Of a DNA stretch of 64,000 nt, positions 1 to 8,197 are shown piece after piece. Source of the stretch: Paractinoplanes tereljensis (GTDB lineage Bacteria; Actinomycetota; Actinomycetes; Mycobacteriales; Micromonosporaceae); the NCBI RefSeq assembly GCF_016862435.1, contig NZ_BOMY01000038.1, positions 186,001-250,000 on the forward strand, given 5' to 3'. Positions within the stretch are counted from its first letter, which is position 1. Each line of letters opens with the position of its first letter. The position numbers and the translations under genes are program-made. A model generated the notes under the pieces. It saw only the letters and a list, made by a program, of their open reading frames with translations, made no database searches and was not told where the DNA came from.

Positions 1-456
1 ATGCTGCTCGGCCCGTTCTCCTCCGAGCAGCGCGACGACTACCGCACCATGATCGAGGCCAACCTCCTCGGCGCGATCACCACCACCGAGGTGTTCCTCG
101 ACCAGATCAAGGACGGCGGCGGCGACATCATCAACATCTCCTCGGTCGCCGGCCGCACCGCCCGCGCCGGCAACGGCGTCTACGCCGCCACCAAGTGGGG
201 CCTCAACGGCTGGTCCGAGTCGCTGCGCCAGGAGGTGCTCCCGGACGTCCGGGTCACCCTGGTCGAGCCCGGCGTGGTCGCCACCGAACTGCCCAACCAC
301 ATCACCCACGCGGCGACCCGGGACGGCGTGCAGAAGATGTACGACGCGGCCACCGTCACACCCGAGGAGATCGCCGAGGTCATCGCCTTCATCCTGGCCC
401 GCCCCCGGCACCTGGTCATCAACGAGATCCTGCTCCGCCCGGCAACCCAGCCCTGA
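1..456 (+). CDS. short-chain dehydrogenase/reductase, 5' end cut by window
   Basis: This is the C-terminal 151 residues of a classical SDR oxidoreductase (NAD(P)-dependent alcohol/ketone interconversion, cytosolic). Visible are the helix Asn in EANLLG (about residue 21), the catalytic Ser in NISSVAGR (about 47) and the catalytic pair in YAATK (Tyr61, Lys65), in the usual order and spacing. The N-terminal Rossmann glycine motif is missing because the gene begins before base 1, so the ATG at base 1 is only an in-frame codon. Classical SDRs have about 250 residues, so roughly 100 are off the edge. Substrate cannot be told. A hairpin follows the stop. Confidence 0.9.
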   Translation: MLLGPFSSEQRDDYRTMIEANLLGAITTTEVFLDQIKDGGGDIINISSVAGRTARAGNGVYAATKWGLNGWSESLRQEVLPDVRVTLVEPGVVATELPNHITHAATRDGVQKMYDAATVTPEEIAEVIAFILARPRHLVINEILLRPATQP

Positions 457-465
457 TCCGCGCCC

Positions 466-488
466 GGGGTCCGGCTCGGCCGGACCCC
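466..488 (+). terminator. hairpin after the SDR gene
   Basis: Perfect 9-bp stem (466-474 with 480-488) and 5-base loop, 10 bases after the SDR stop. No T-run follows, which is common in high-GC actinobacteria. Likely transcription terminator. Confidence 0.5.
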
Positions 489-515
489 GCCGATCATGGG
501 TCGTAGTGTTCGGGT

Positions 516-1379
516 ATGGCTCAACGACTCGTCAGCGTCTGGCAACCGTTCTTCCTCGGCAGCGAGAACCCGAAGGCGGCCGTTGCCGCCGCGGTCGAGT
601 TGGAGGAGCTCGGTTACTCCCGGATCTGGTTCTCCGCCGGCTTCGGCCAGGACGTCCCGCAGCGCTTCCGCGAGATCCTCGACGGGACCGAGCGCATCGG
701 GGTCGCCCCCGGGATCGTGTCGATCTGGCACTCGTCCCCGGCCGAGGCGGCGGCGTTCACCGAGAACGCGCAGCAGGCTCACCCCGGCCGGTTCCTGCTC
801 GGCCTCGGCACCAGCCATGCCGTACTGGTGGAGGGCGACGGCACCGCATACCGCAAGCCGTACACGAAGATGGTCGAGTACCTGGACGCTCTGGACGCGA
901 CCGGGCTCGCCCCCGAGAGGCGCATCCTGGCCGCGCTCGGCCCCCGCATGCTGGAGCTCTCGCGCGACCGGGCGGCCGGCGCCCACCCGTACTTCATCCC
1001 GGCCGAACACACCGCCGAGGCCCGCGCGGCACTCGGCCCGGACCGGCTGCTCGCCCCCGAGGTCGCCGTCGTCCTCGACGCCGACCCGGCCACCGCCCGA
1101 GCCACCGCCCGGCAGTACACCAGCGGCTACCTGTCCTTGCCGAACTACACCAACAACCTGCGCCGCTTCGGCTGGACCGACGACGACTTCGCCACCGGCG
1201 GCAGCGACCGCCTGGTCGACGCCATCATTCCCTGGGGTACGCCCGAGCAGGTCGCGGCCGGGCTGGAGAAGCATTACCGGGCCGGCGCCGACGAGGTAGC
1301 GATCCAGGTACTCAACGGCGGCGACAAAACCACTTTCCCCAGCGAGGCGTTCCGCGCCCTGGCCGAAGTGCTGATCTGA
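516..1379 (+). CDS. LLM-class F420-dependent oxidoreductase
   Basis: A 287-residue luciferase-like monooxygenase-fold protein of the F420-using subgroup (TIGR03620-like by memory). Seen: an N-terminal beta strand and helix with EELGYSRIWFS, the strand ending GVAPGIVSIW, the AHPGRFLLGLGTSH segment at about 88-103, and a C-terminal WGTPEQVAAGL followed by a short terminal helix. Family members move hydride between cofactor F420 and small substrates in the cytosol; the substrate here is unknown. The ATG start has no strong ribosome binding site but fits the family N-terminus. The gene lies between two hairpins and is probably monocistronic. Confidence 0.88.
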   Translation: MAQRLVSVWQPFFLGSENPKAAVAAAVELEELGYSRIWFSAGFGQDVPQRFREILDGTERIGVAPGIVSIWHSSPAEAAAFTENAQQAHPGRFLLGLGTSHAVLVEGDGTAYRKPYTKMVEYLDALDATGLAPERRILAALGPRMLELSRDRAAGAHPYFIPAEHTAEARAALGPDRLLAPEVAVVLDADPATARATARQYTSGYLSLPNYTNNLRRFGWTDDDFATGGSDRLVDAIIPWGTPEQVAAGLEKHYRAGADEVAIQVLNGGDKTTFPSEAFRALAEVLI

Positions 1380-1386
1380 CCGTGAA

Positions 1387-1416
1387 CGGCCGCCGCCGGT
1401 AGGCCGGCGGCGGCCG
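1387..1416 (+). terminator. strong hairpin after LLM gene
   Basis: Perfect 13-bp GC stem (1387-1399 with 1404-1416) with 4-base loop, 7 bases after the LLM stop and just before the end of the leftward fragment at 1422. It may act in both directions. Confidence 0.65.
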
Positions 1417-1421
1417 TGCGC

Positions 1422-1631
1422 TCAGCAGGCCGGGGTCAGGCGGTAGACCAGACCGGCCGCGTCGTCGCTCAGGTAGATCGCACCGTCCGGTCCGGGTATC
1501 GCGTCCACGCTGCGGCCCCACCGGGTGCCGTCCGCGTTCTGGAATCCGGTGACCAGTGCCTGGGGCGCAGTGAGAGTGCGAACACCGGACCGGATGCTCC
1601 GTAAAGAGATAGGCATGGCCGCACCTTTCAT
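1422..1631 (-). pseudogene. C-terminal remnant of PQQ-dependent sugar (sorbosone-type) dehydrogenase
   Basis: A 69-codon leftward frame whose last 45 or so residues (TGFQNADGTRWGRSVDAIPG, then DGAIYLSDDAAGLVYRLTP) match the end of soluble PQQ-dependent sugar dehydrogenases, beta-propellers normally of 350-450 residues. The rest of the propeller and the signal peptide are absent, so it cannot fold as an enzyme. The first 15-20 residues look unrelated to the family. I read it as the stump of a deleted gene; a tiny independent protein is less likely. Confidence 0.6.
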
Positions 1632-1716
1632 CGAAGTGGGTCTATGCCTTGACGTTAGTCAAAGTGCTTGCCGCCCTGGGAGACCCTGCCAGTGACCCCC
1701 TCGCCGATCGGCCGGG

Positions 1717-2598
1717 TCAGGCCTCGGGGATCGGGCGGCCGAAGGCTTCGAGGGTGACGGCGTCCGGCTCGGGGCCGCCGCGCTTGCCGGTGTCCAGGGC
1801 GTCGATCGCGGCCAGCTGCTCCCCGGTCAGTTCGAAGTCGAAGACGTCGAAGTTCTCGGCGATCCGGGCCGGTTTCGTCGACTTCGGGATGGCCGAACGA
1901 CCCTGCTGCACGTGCCAGCGCAGCATCACCTGCGCGGGCGATTTGCCGTACGCCTTCGCGATCTCGCCGATCACCGGGTCCTCGAGCGTGCTGCTGTGTC
2001 CGCTGTCGCGGTAGAAGGTGATGCCGCCGATCGGCGCCCACGCCTGCGACAGGATGCCGTGCTTCGCACCGAAGGCCTGCACCTCGCGCTGCTGGAAGTA
2101 CGGGTGCACCTCGATCTGGTTCACCGCGGGCACCACCGTCGCCGCGTCGAGCAGCGCGGTCAGGTGCTCGACCATGAAGTTGCTGACCCCGATCGCGCGG
2201 ACCTTGCCGTCGGCCAGCAGCGTCTCCAGGGCCCGGTAGGCCTGGAGCGTCTTGCCGAACTCCGACGGCAGCGCCTGGTGCAGGATCAACAGGTCGATCT
2301 GCTCCACGCCGAGCTTCTTCGCGCTCTTGGAGAATCCGTGCAGCGTTTCGTCGTACCCGTAGTCGCTGATCCAGATTTTGGTTTCGAGGAAGACCGGGGC
2401 GGCGCCGGACTTCGCGATCGCCTCGCCGACCTCGCGTTCGTTGCCGTAGGCGGCAGCGGTGTCGATGTGCCGGTAGCCGGTCGACAGCGCGGCCTCGACG
2501 GCCGAGCGGGTCTCGTCCGGTGGCGTCTGGAACACGCCGAACCCGATGGCCGGCAGCTCGACACCGTTGTTGAGGGTCAGATTCGGGATGGTAGGCAT
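1717..2598 (-). CDS. aldo/keto reductase
   Basis: A 293-residue NADPH-dependent AKR with a complete (beta/alpha)8 barrel. The catalytic tetrad can be read directly: Asp46 and Tyr51 (HIDTAAAYGNE), Lys74 (LETKIW) and His107 (LILHQ). Length and order are typical of the 2,5-diketogluconate reductase-like AKR5 branch (VELPAIGFGVFQ at the N-terminus). It reduces carbonyls to alcohols in the cytosol; the natural substrate is not evident. It sits 66 bp downstream of the DHA2 transporter on the same strand and may share its transcript, as aldehyde/ketone detoxification next to export. Confidence 0.92.
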   Translation of the reverse strand: MPTIPNLTLNNGVELPAIGFGVFQTPPDETRSAVEAALSTGYRHIDTAAAYGNEREVGEAIAKSGAAPVFLETKIWISDYGYDETLHGFSKSAKKLGVEQIDLLILHQALPSEFGKTLQAYRALETLLADGKVRAIGVSNFMVEHLTALLDAATVVPAVNQIEVHPYFQQREVQAFGAKHGILSQAWAPIGGITFYRDSGHSSTLEDPVIGEIAKAYGKSPAQVMLRWHVQQGRSAIPKSTKPARIAENFDVFDFELTGEQLAAIDALDTGKRGGPEPDAVTLEAFGRPIPEA

Positions 2599-2664
2599 GC
2601 GGATTCCTCTCAGTTGCCGGTGGACATACCCCGTCCGACTCCAGCAAACATCGGTGCGCCCGGC

Positions 2665-4050
2665 TCAGGGAGCTTCTCCGGAAAGGGGTACCGACAGGGT
2701 CTCCCGGCCAGTGATCCGCAGCACCAGACTGACGCCGGCGGTGAGCAGGACGAGGATCGCGGTGACGGTGAGGCTGATCTGCAGGCCGGACCGGAAGGTT
2801 GCCTGGGAGGCGACGACGGCGCCGAAGGCGGCTACGCCGAGCGAACCACCCATCTGCCGGAAGGTGTTGAACACGCCGCCGGCGGTGCCGGCCCGATGGT
2901 GCGGGACGCTGTCGAGGATCAGCGCGGTGGTCGGCGGTACGGTGAACGAGCCACCCACGCCGACCGGCACCATGACCGCGGCGACCAGCAACAACGGGGC
3001 GTCGGCCGGGAGCAGCACCAGGCCGGCCAGACCCGCCGCCATCAGCAGCTGTCCCCCGACGATCGGCACCGCCGGGCCGAATCGGGCGGCGGTGCGGGCC
3101 GCGACCGGGCTGAGCAGCGCGACGAGACCGGTCATCGGCAGGAACAGCAGCCCGGTGACGAACGGTGAAGCACCGCGCGACTGCTGGAAATAGAGCGACT
3201 GCAGGAAGACGACGCCGTAGAACCCGGCCATGTTGAGAAAACCGACGGCCAGCGCGACGCTGACAGTGCGGGAGCGGAACAGGTCCAGCGGCACCATGGG
3301 GTGCCGGCCACGTGCCTGGGCGATGAGGAAGATCGCGCCGGCCAGGAAGGCAACGACGAACGGAATGACCCCGGCGCCCTCGATGATGCCGTAGGTCAAG
3401 GCGCCCAGCGCGAGCACGGCGGCGATCTGCCCGGTCCAGTCGAACGGCACCACATTTCGCGGCGAGTCGGCGGTTCCGCGCAGCACCAGCCCGGCGACGA
3501 GACCGACCGGCAGGTTCAGGAAGAAGATCAACCGCCAGTCGAGCTGGGTCAGCGCGCCGCCGAGCACCGGCCCGGCCGCCGCCGCGATCGACCCACCCAT
3601 CGCCCAATAGGCGATCGCCCGAGCACGGGCCTTGCTGTCGTGATAGGCAGCCCGGATCAGCGCCAGCGAGGTCGGCGTGACCAGCGCGGCGCCGACCCCC
3701 TGCACCACCCGCGCCGCGATCAACCCGCCCAGACCGGGCGCAAAACCACAAACCATAGAGGCCACCACAAAGATCAACATCCCGATCCCGTACGTCCTCC
3801 GCGCCCCGATCCGATCCGACAGCGTCCCGGCGAACAGCAGCAGCGCGGAGAACATCAGCGTGTAGCCGGTGACGATCCACTGCAGCGCGGAGAGGCGGCC
3901 GCCGAGGTCACGGGCGATGTCGGGGAGGGCGACGTTGACGACCTGGGTGTCGAGGGTGACGACCGCGAAGCCCAGCATGGCAACTGCCAGCGACGCACGG
4001 GGTCGCTGGGCCGCCACCGGTCGCGTGGTGGTGGGGTCGAGCAGGGTCAT
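2665..4050 (-). CDS. MFS drug-type transporter, DHA2 (EmrB/QacA) family
   Basis: A 461-residue major facilitator with about 14 hydrophobic segments. The family signature after TM1 is clear (LDTQVVNVALPDIARDLG), followed by the TM2-3 loop motif LSDRIGARRTYGIGM and the antiporter motif C-like stretch in TM5 (AAAGPVLGGALTQ). DHA2 exporters use proton motive force to expel hydrophobic cations or antibiotics across the cytoplasmic membrane. It is divergent from the XRE regulator at 4151 across a 100-bp gap with an inverted repeat, so local repression is likely. An 18-bp stretch at its 3' end (2682-2699) recurs almost exactly in that promoter. Confidence 0.92.
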   Translation of the reverse strand: MTLLDPTTTRPVAAQRPRASLAVAMLGFAVVTLDTQVVNVALPDIARDLGGRLSALQWIVTGYTLMFSALLLFAGTLSDRIGARRTYGIGMLIFVVASMVCGFAPGLGGLIAARVVQGVGAALVTPTSLALIRAAYHDSKARARAIAYWAMGGSIAAAAGPVLGGALTQLDWRLIFFLNLPVGLVAGLVLRGTADSPRNVVPFDWTGQIAAVLALGALTYGIIEGAGVIPFVVAFLAGAIFLIAQARGRHPMVPLDLFRSRTVSVALAVGFLNMAGFYGVVFLQSLYFQQSRGASPFVTGLLFLPMTGLVALLSPVAARTAARFGPAVPIVGGQLLMAAGLAGLVLLPADAPLLLVAAVMVPVGVGGSFTVPPTTALILDSVPHHRAGTAGGVFNTFRQMGGSLGVAAFGAVVASQATFRSGLQISLTVTAILVLLTAGVSLVLRITGRETLSVPLSGEAP

Positions 4051-4096
4051 GTTTCCACCGAACGCCCGGTCGGGGCCGGCCGGGAGACACCACCTA

Positions 4097-4120
4097 AAGG
4101 GGTACCGGCAGGGACCCCTT
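4097..4120. promoter_or_regulatory. inverted repeat in the MFS/XRE divergent promoter
   Basis: Arms AAGGGGT (4097-4103) and ACCCCTT (4114-4120), perfect 7-bp complements spaced by 10 bases, in the 100-bp gap between the exporter and the regulator. Centre-to-centre spacing is about 17 bp. Candidate operator for the adjacent XRE protein; inferred from position and symmetry only. Confidence 0.5.
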
Positions 4121-4150
4121 CAGCTGCGCCGAGGTGCCTAGCCTGGATCC

Positions 4151-5062
4151 ATGGACAACCGCAGCGAGGTCCGCGCGTCCCTCACCTCACGCCGGGCGAA
4201 GGTCAGCCCGGAGCTGGCCGGCATCCCCGCCTACGGCAGCCGCCGGGTCGCCGGGCTGCGCCGCGGTGAGGTGGCCGCGATCGCCGGGGTCAGCGTGGAG
4301 TACTACACCCGCCTGGAACGCGGCAACCTCGCCGGTGCCTCCGACAGTGTCCTGGAGGCCGTGGCCCGCGCGCTGCAGCTCGACGACATCGAGATCGAGC
4401 ACCTGCACCACCTGGCCCGCGCCGCCGGCCCCACACCGGCCCGCGCCCGCGCTCGCGCCGACCGGGCGCCCGAGGTGCGGCCGGCGATCCGCCGGGTGCT
4501 CAACTCGATGACCGGGGTGCCCGCCTTTCTGCGCAACCACCGCTTCGACATCCTGGCCGCCAACCCACTCGGCATGGCCCTCTACTCACCCATCTTCGCG
4601 GCGAGCCCGGCGCCGCCGGTCAACTCGATGAGGTTCAACTTCCTCGACCCGCACGCCCAGGCCTTCTACCCCGACTGGGCCCAGGTGGCCCGCTCCGCCG
4701 TCGCCGCGCTGCGCATCGCCGCCGCCCAGAACCCGCACGACAAGCAGCTGATGAACCTGATCGGCGAGCTCTCCATGCGCAGCGAGCCCTTCCGCAGCTG
4801 GTGGGCCGCCCAGGACGTCTATTCGCACCGGCACGGCTCGAAACGCATCCGGCACCCCGCCATCGGCGAGCTGGAGCTCGCGTTCGAGGCGCTGGAGCTG
4901 CCCGGCGACGAATCCTTGACCATCGTGACCTACACCGCCGAGCCGGGCACACCGTCCGGCGACGGCCTGGAACTGCTCGCCGCCTGGGCCGCGACCCATG
5001 CTTCCCAGGAGGCCAGATCCACCACCGCGATGTCCGACGGCGCGCCGACCCGCACCAGCTGA
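4151..5062 (+). CDS. XRE-family regulator with MmyB-like ligand-binding domain
   Basis: A 303-residue protein: N-terminal helix-turn-helix (residues about 10-75, with RRGEVAAIAGVSVEYYTRLE as the recognition part), then the MmyB-like C-terminal domain (RFDILAANPLGMALYSP, FLDPHAQAFYPDW, YTAEPGTPSGDGLELLAAW). Proteins of this architecture are common actinobacterial regulators that usually sit divergent to oxidoreductases or exporters, and the C-terminal PAS-like domain is thought to bind a small ligand. Here it faces the DHA2 exporter and probably controls it through the inverted repeat at 4097-4120. Confidence 0.9.
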   Translation: MDNRSEVRASLTSRRAKVSPELAGIPAYGSRRVAGLRRGEVAAIAGVSVEYYTRLERGNLAGASDSVLEAVARALQLDDIEIEHLHHLARAAGPTPARARARADRAPEVRPAIRRVLNSMTGVPAFLRNHRFDILAANPLGMALYSPIFAASPAPPVNSMRFNFLDPHAQAFYPDWAQVARSAVAALRIAAAQNPHDKQLMNLIGELSMRSEPFRSWWAAQDVYSHRHGSKRIRHPAIGELELAFEALELPGDESLTIVTYTAEPGTPSGDGLELLAAWAATHASQEARSTTAMSDGAPTRTS

Positions 5063-5118
5063 GTGTCGCGGGGCCCACAGCTCGCGGGCCGGCTACCACG
5101 TGAGGCACCATCAAGATC

Positions 5119-5979
5119 GTGGAGACGACCTCAGCTCAGTTGCTGCGCATGGCGCACGCGACCTCCGACGTCGACGAGCTGCTCGACATCGGGTGCGACC
5201 TCGCGGACAACGACGAGCTTGCCGGCGCGGAGTACTGCTTCCGGCGGGCCTCGGACCTCGGCGATGCCGCTGCTGCCTTCAACCTCGGCAACAGCCTGAA
5301 GGGCCAGAAACGCTTTCATGAAGCCGTGGACGCCTACGAGCTTGCTCTCGAGCGCGGCGAAACCGATGCGTGGCTGAACCTGGGCCTGGTGCTGCACGAA
5401 CTCGGTGACCTGGCCGGCGAGATACGCGCGTACGAGCAAGCCGAGCGGGCCGGTGACCGCAACGGCGCCCTGGGGCTTGCCTTCTGCTGGCGGGAACAGG
5501 GTGAGCGCGACGCGGCCTTCGAGGCAGTCGAACGCGCCTGTGCCGCTGGCAACGAGGTGGCCGCTGCGGTGCTGGCCTGCTGGCGGTGGGACGAGAGCCT
5601 CGACCCTTCCCTCGAACCTGACCTGCGGGCCGGAGCGGAGCTGTTTCCTTCGGCCCGCGCAGACCTCGGCTCCCTGCTGGTGAACACCGGGCGGGTTGAA
5701 GAGGGTCGCCTCGTGTTCCTGCGTGGCATGGAGTTGGGCGAAACCGACAGCATGGTTCCGCTGGGGAACCTCTACGCCGATGTCCTCGGGGACGACACCG
5801 CCGCGGAAGCCGCCTACCGCGCCGGCGCGGAGCTCGGCGACACGCACGCACATCACAACCTCGGAGTCCTGCTGCAGAGCCACGGTGACCTGGCCGGTGC
5901 CGAGCGGCATTTCCGTCAGGCCGCGGAGGGTGGGGACACGCTGGCCGAGGCGGCGTTGCGAGACCTGCTCGGAGACTGA
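5119..5979 (+). CDS. TPR/Sel1-like repeat protein
   Basis: A 286-residue soluble protein made almost wholly of helical repeats of about 34-36 residues with alternating small/aromatic positions (AAAFNLGNSLKGQKRFHEA, DAWLNLGLVLHELGDLAGE, HAHHNLGVLLQSHGDLAGA). It has no signal peptide, membrane segment or catalytic domain. Role is presumably a protein-protein scaffold; no partner is evident. The start is GTG at 5119. It ends 15 bp from the convergent flavodoxin gene and stands alone. Confidence 0.8.
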   Translation: METTSAQLLRMAHATSDVDELLDIGCDLADNDELAGAEYCFRRASDLGDAAAAFNLGNSLKGQKRFHEAVDAYELALERGETDAWLNLGLVLHELGDLAGEIRAYEQAERAGDRNGALGLAFCWREQGERDAAFEAVERACAAGNEVAAAVLACWRWDESLDPSLEPDLRAGAELFPSARADLGSLLVNTGRVEEGRLVFLRGMELGETDSMVPLGNLYADVLGDDTAAEAAYRAGAELGDTHAHHNLGVLLQSHGDLAGAERHFRQAAEGGDTLAEAALRDLLGD

Positions 5980-5993
5980 GCGTGCGGGTCTGA

Positions 5994-6686
5994 TCAGCGG
6001 GTGAGCAGGCCGGTGCGGCGTAGCCAGGCTTCGACGCCGGGTTCGGCGTCGGCGACCTCCTCGCCGCGGACGGCGAGACCTTCCCCCAGCTTGGCGCCGG
6101 GACAGGAGGCGGCATAGTCGCGCTCGGTGTTTCCGAGACCGCTCATGGCGTACGTCGTGAGGGGGTGAATGGTCTTGCCGTTGAAGTTGAGGCCCGCCAC
6201 GAGCGTTGTCATGATCATCGGGGCCCGGACGTTCCAGATCGGGCTGCCCAGCAGGATCGTGTCGTAGCTGTCGATCGAGGTCAGCGGGTTGGCAATCGCC
6301 GGGCGGGCGTCCTCGTTCTGCTCGCGCACGTTGCGCGCGACGGTCGGTTCGTAGTCGTCGGGGTAGGGGTCGGCGGCCTCGACGCGATGCACGTCGCAGC
6401 CGATGAGCCGGCTGATCATCCCGGCCACCACCTCGGTGTTCCCGACGGTGAGGCGCTTGCGGCCGCCGTTGAAGTAGTTCTCCCCGGCGCGGGAGAAGTA
6501 GGCCAGCAGCACCCGGCTACCGCCGGACGAGGAGGAAGCGGGAGCGCTACGCGACGCGCTCCCGGCCGGCGTGGAGGCCGACGACGGGGAAGCCGCCGGC
6601 GAATCGGTGCAGGCGCTGAGCACGGCGCCGGCTCCGCCGAGCAGGGCGGCTCGTAGCACCGCGCGACGTGGATGCATGGTCACCAT
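5994..6686 (-). CDS. flavodoxin-like lipoprotein
   Basis: A protein of about 230 residues. It begins with a short basic stretch containing paired arginines (HPRRAVLRAALLGG) and a lipobox LSAC, so it is predicted to be exported and lipid-anchored, then a Ser/Ala/Pro-rich linker. The rest is a flavodoxin fold: RVLLAYFSRAGENYF for the phosphate loop, TILLGSPIWNVRAPMIM and HPLTTYAMSGLGNTERDY for the flavin-binding loops. Exported flavodoxin_4-type proteins are thought to carry out FMN-dependent reduction at the cell surface. The twin arginines suggest Tat export with cofactor. Start taken at 6686; an ATG at 6677 is an alternative. It follows the 55-residue peptide gene by 13 bp. Confidence 0.85.
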   Translation of the reverse strand: MVTMHPRRAVLRAALLGGAGAVLSACTDSPAASPSSASTPAGSASRSAPASSSSGGSRVLLAYFSRAGENYFNGGRKRLTVGNTEVVAGMISRLIGCDVHRVEAADPYPDDYEPTVARNVREQNEDARPAIANPLTSIDSYDTILLGSPIWNVRAPMIMTTLVAGLNFNGKTIHPLTTYAMSGLGNTERDYAASCPGAKLGEGLAVRGEEVADAEPGVEAWLRRTGLLTR

Positions 6687-6699
6687 GATCCACAAGTCG

Positions 6700-6867
6700 C
6701 TACAGGTACGGGCAGTCGTAGAAGGCGGGGAGCGGGCCCTCGATGACCAGCGCTCCGCGTGCCCCTGTCGCCTGAGGCTGGGTGGGTGCAGCGGCAAGCC
6801 ATCCCAGTGCCATCAGCGCGACCGACAGGGCCAGCATCAGTCTCGTCCCGTTGGTCAGAAGCGTCAC
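6700..6867 (-). CDS. small exported peptide, 55 residues
   Basis: A GTG-started frame with a good ribosome binding site (GAAGGAAGG, 6-7 bases before the start) and a textbook signal peptide: basic N-terminus (LLTNGTR), hydrophobic core LMLALSVALMALGWLAA, then APTQPQA. The predicted mature part is only about 25 residues and ends FYDCPYL with one cysteine. No family recognised. It lies 118 bp after the histidine kinase and 13 bp before the flavodoxin-like lipoprotein, so the two are probably co-transcribed. Ribosome site plus signal peptide argue that it is real. Confidence 0.6.
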   Translation of the reverse strand: MTLLTNGTRLMLALSVALMALGWLAAAPTQPQATGARGALVIEGPLPAFYDCPYL

Positions 6868-6985
6868 GAGTCACCTTCCTTCGTGTCGGTATCGAGCAAA
6901 CCTCATCCGCAGGCGGCTCGGGAGTCTCTGCTGTGAGTAGTACTGACAGGGCACCCCTCGAACGCGCGTTTCAGACTTGTGCGCG

Positions 6986-8197
6986 TCAGCGCGAATCCGG
7001 TCGAGGCCACGGGTTGGCGGTCGGTGGCGGCTGGTCCCCGGCTCGGTCGGTAGAGGGCAGCCAGAGCACGAAGGTGCTTCCCTGGCCGAGTGTTGAGTAG
7101 GCCGCGACCTGGCCGCCGTGCGATTCGGTGATCTGGCGGACGATCGCCAGCCCCAGTCCGGTGCGGCGTTCCTTGTTTCTACCCGCGCCGCCGCTCGTGC
7201 TCCTGCGCCAGAACCGGTCGAAGACCTTCGGTAGGTCGTCGGCGGAGATGCCCGGGCCCTCATCGGCGACGGCCACCCACAACCAGGTGCCGGTCCGGCC
7301 GGTCGCGACGGTCACCGTTGACCCATCAGGAGCCAGGCGTACGGCGTTGGAGACCAGATTTCCGACGGCCCGGCGCAGGGCGTCGGCATCGCCGATCAGG
7401 CGCAGCCCGCCGGTGGTGGCGTACCGCAGCTGCAACGGCCGGTCGGGCAGGAACCACTCCTCGCCGGCCTCGCGGGCGATAGCGGTCAGGTCGGCCTCGG
7501 TGTCGGTGAGCGTGTCAGCATCCCGCCGGGCGGTGGCCAGCAGGTCTTCGACCAGGCGGGACATGCGGGTGGTGGCGCGGTCGATCACTTCCACCGAGCG
7601 GGTCCGTTCCGCCTCGGTGGCGTCGGGGGCGGTCAGCGTGGCGTCGAGGTGGGTGCGGATGATGGCGAGCGGGCTGCGCAGTTCGTGCGAGGCGTCGTCG
7701 ATGAGTTGGCGCTGGGAGCGGAACGCCTGGTCGAGGCGGTCGAGCATGGAGTCGATGGTGTCGGCCAGGTCACGCAGCTCGTCGTGCGGACCGTCGAGAC
7801 GGATGCGCCGGGTCAGATCGGTGGCCTGGATCTCCCGGGCGGTGCGGGTGATCGCCCCGACCGGTCGTAGCACCCGGCCGGAGAGGATCCAGCCGACGGC
7901 CAGGCTGACCACGAACAGACCACCGAGGGCGATCAGTGAATACGTACGCAAGGTCTGCAGGGTGTTGTAGTTGATCGCGGCTTCGATCTCACTGACCTCG
8001 GCGACCGTGGTGGTGCCCACGTACCGCCAGTTCTCGTAGATCTTCGCGGTGCGCTCGTTGATCGGCTGCGCTGAGGTGGTCCGCTCGACCGCGAAATAGG
8101 TGATGCCCAGCGCCGCCCCGCCCAGCGCGAACAGCAGCGTCGAGTAGACGACGGTCAACCGGAACCGGATCGACCGGACAATCTCCGGGCGCCTCAC
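6986..8197 (-). CDS. two-component sensor histidine kinase
   Basis: A 403-residue membrane kinase. Two transmembrane segments (about 13-35 and 86-106) flank a short extracellular loop of about 50 residues, then a HAMP domain (about 107-160), the H-box DDASHELRSPLAII with His171, and a HATPase_c domain with N box (AVGNLVSNAVRLAP), G1 (VADEGPGIS) and G2 (RTGLGLAIV). It autophosphorylates and passes phosphate to the regulator just upstream. I chose GTG at 8197 because it overlaps the regulator stop by 4 bp (GTGA); longer frames read into the regulator. The small sensor loop gives no clue to the signal. Confidence 0.93.
   Translation of the reverse strand: MRRPEIVRSIRFRLTVVYSTLLFALGGAALGITYFAVERTTSAQPINERTAKIYENWRYVGTTTVAEVSEIEAAINYNTLQTLRTYSLIALGGLFVVSLAVGWILSGRVLRPVGAITRTAREIQATDLTRRIRLDGPHDELRDLADTIDSMLDRLDQAFRSQRQLIDDASHELRSPLAIIRTHLDATLTAPDATEAERTRSVEVIDRATTRMSRLVEDLLATARRDADTLTDTEADLTAIAREAGEEWFLPDRPLQLRYATTGGLRLIGDADALRRAVGNLVSNAVRLAPDGSTVTVATGRTGTWLWVAVADEGPGISADDLPKVFDRFWRRSTSGGAGRNKERRTGLGLAIVRQITESHGGQVAAYSTLGQGSTFVLWLPSTDRAGDQPPPTANPWPRPDSR

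Noticed and set aside
1912..3168. 418-codon rightward frame over the aldo/keto reductase and exporter
   Set aside because: It crosses two real minus-strand genes and has no recognisable domain.
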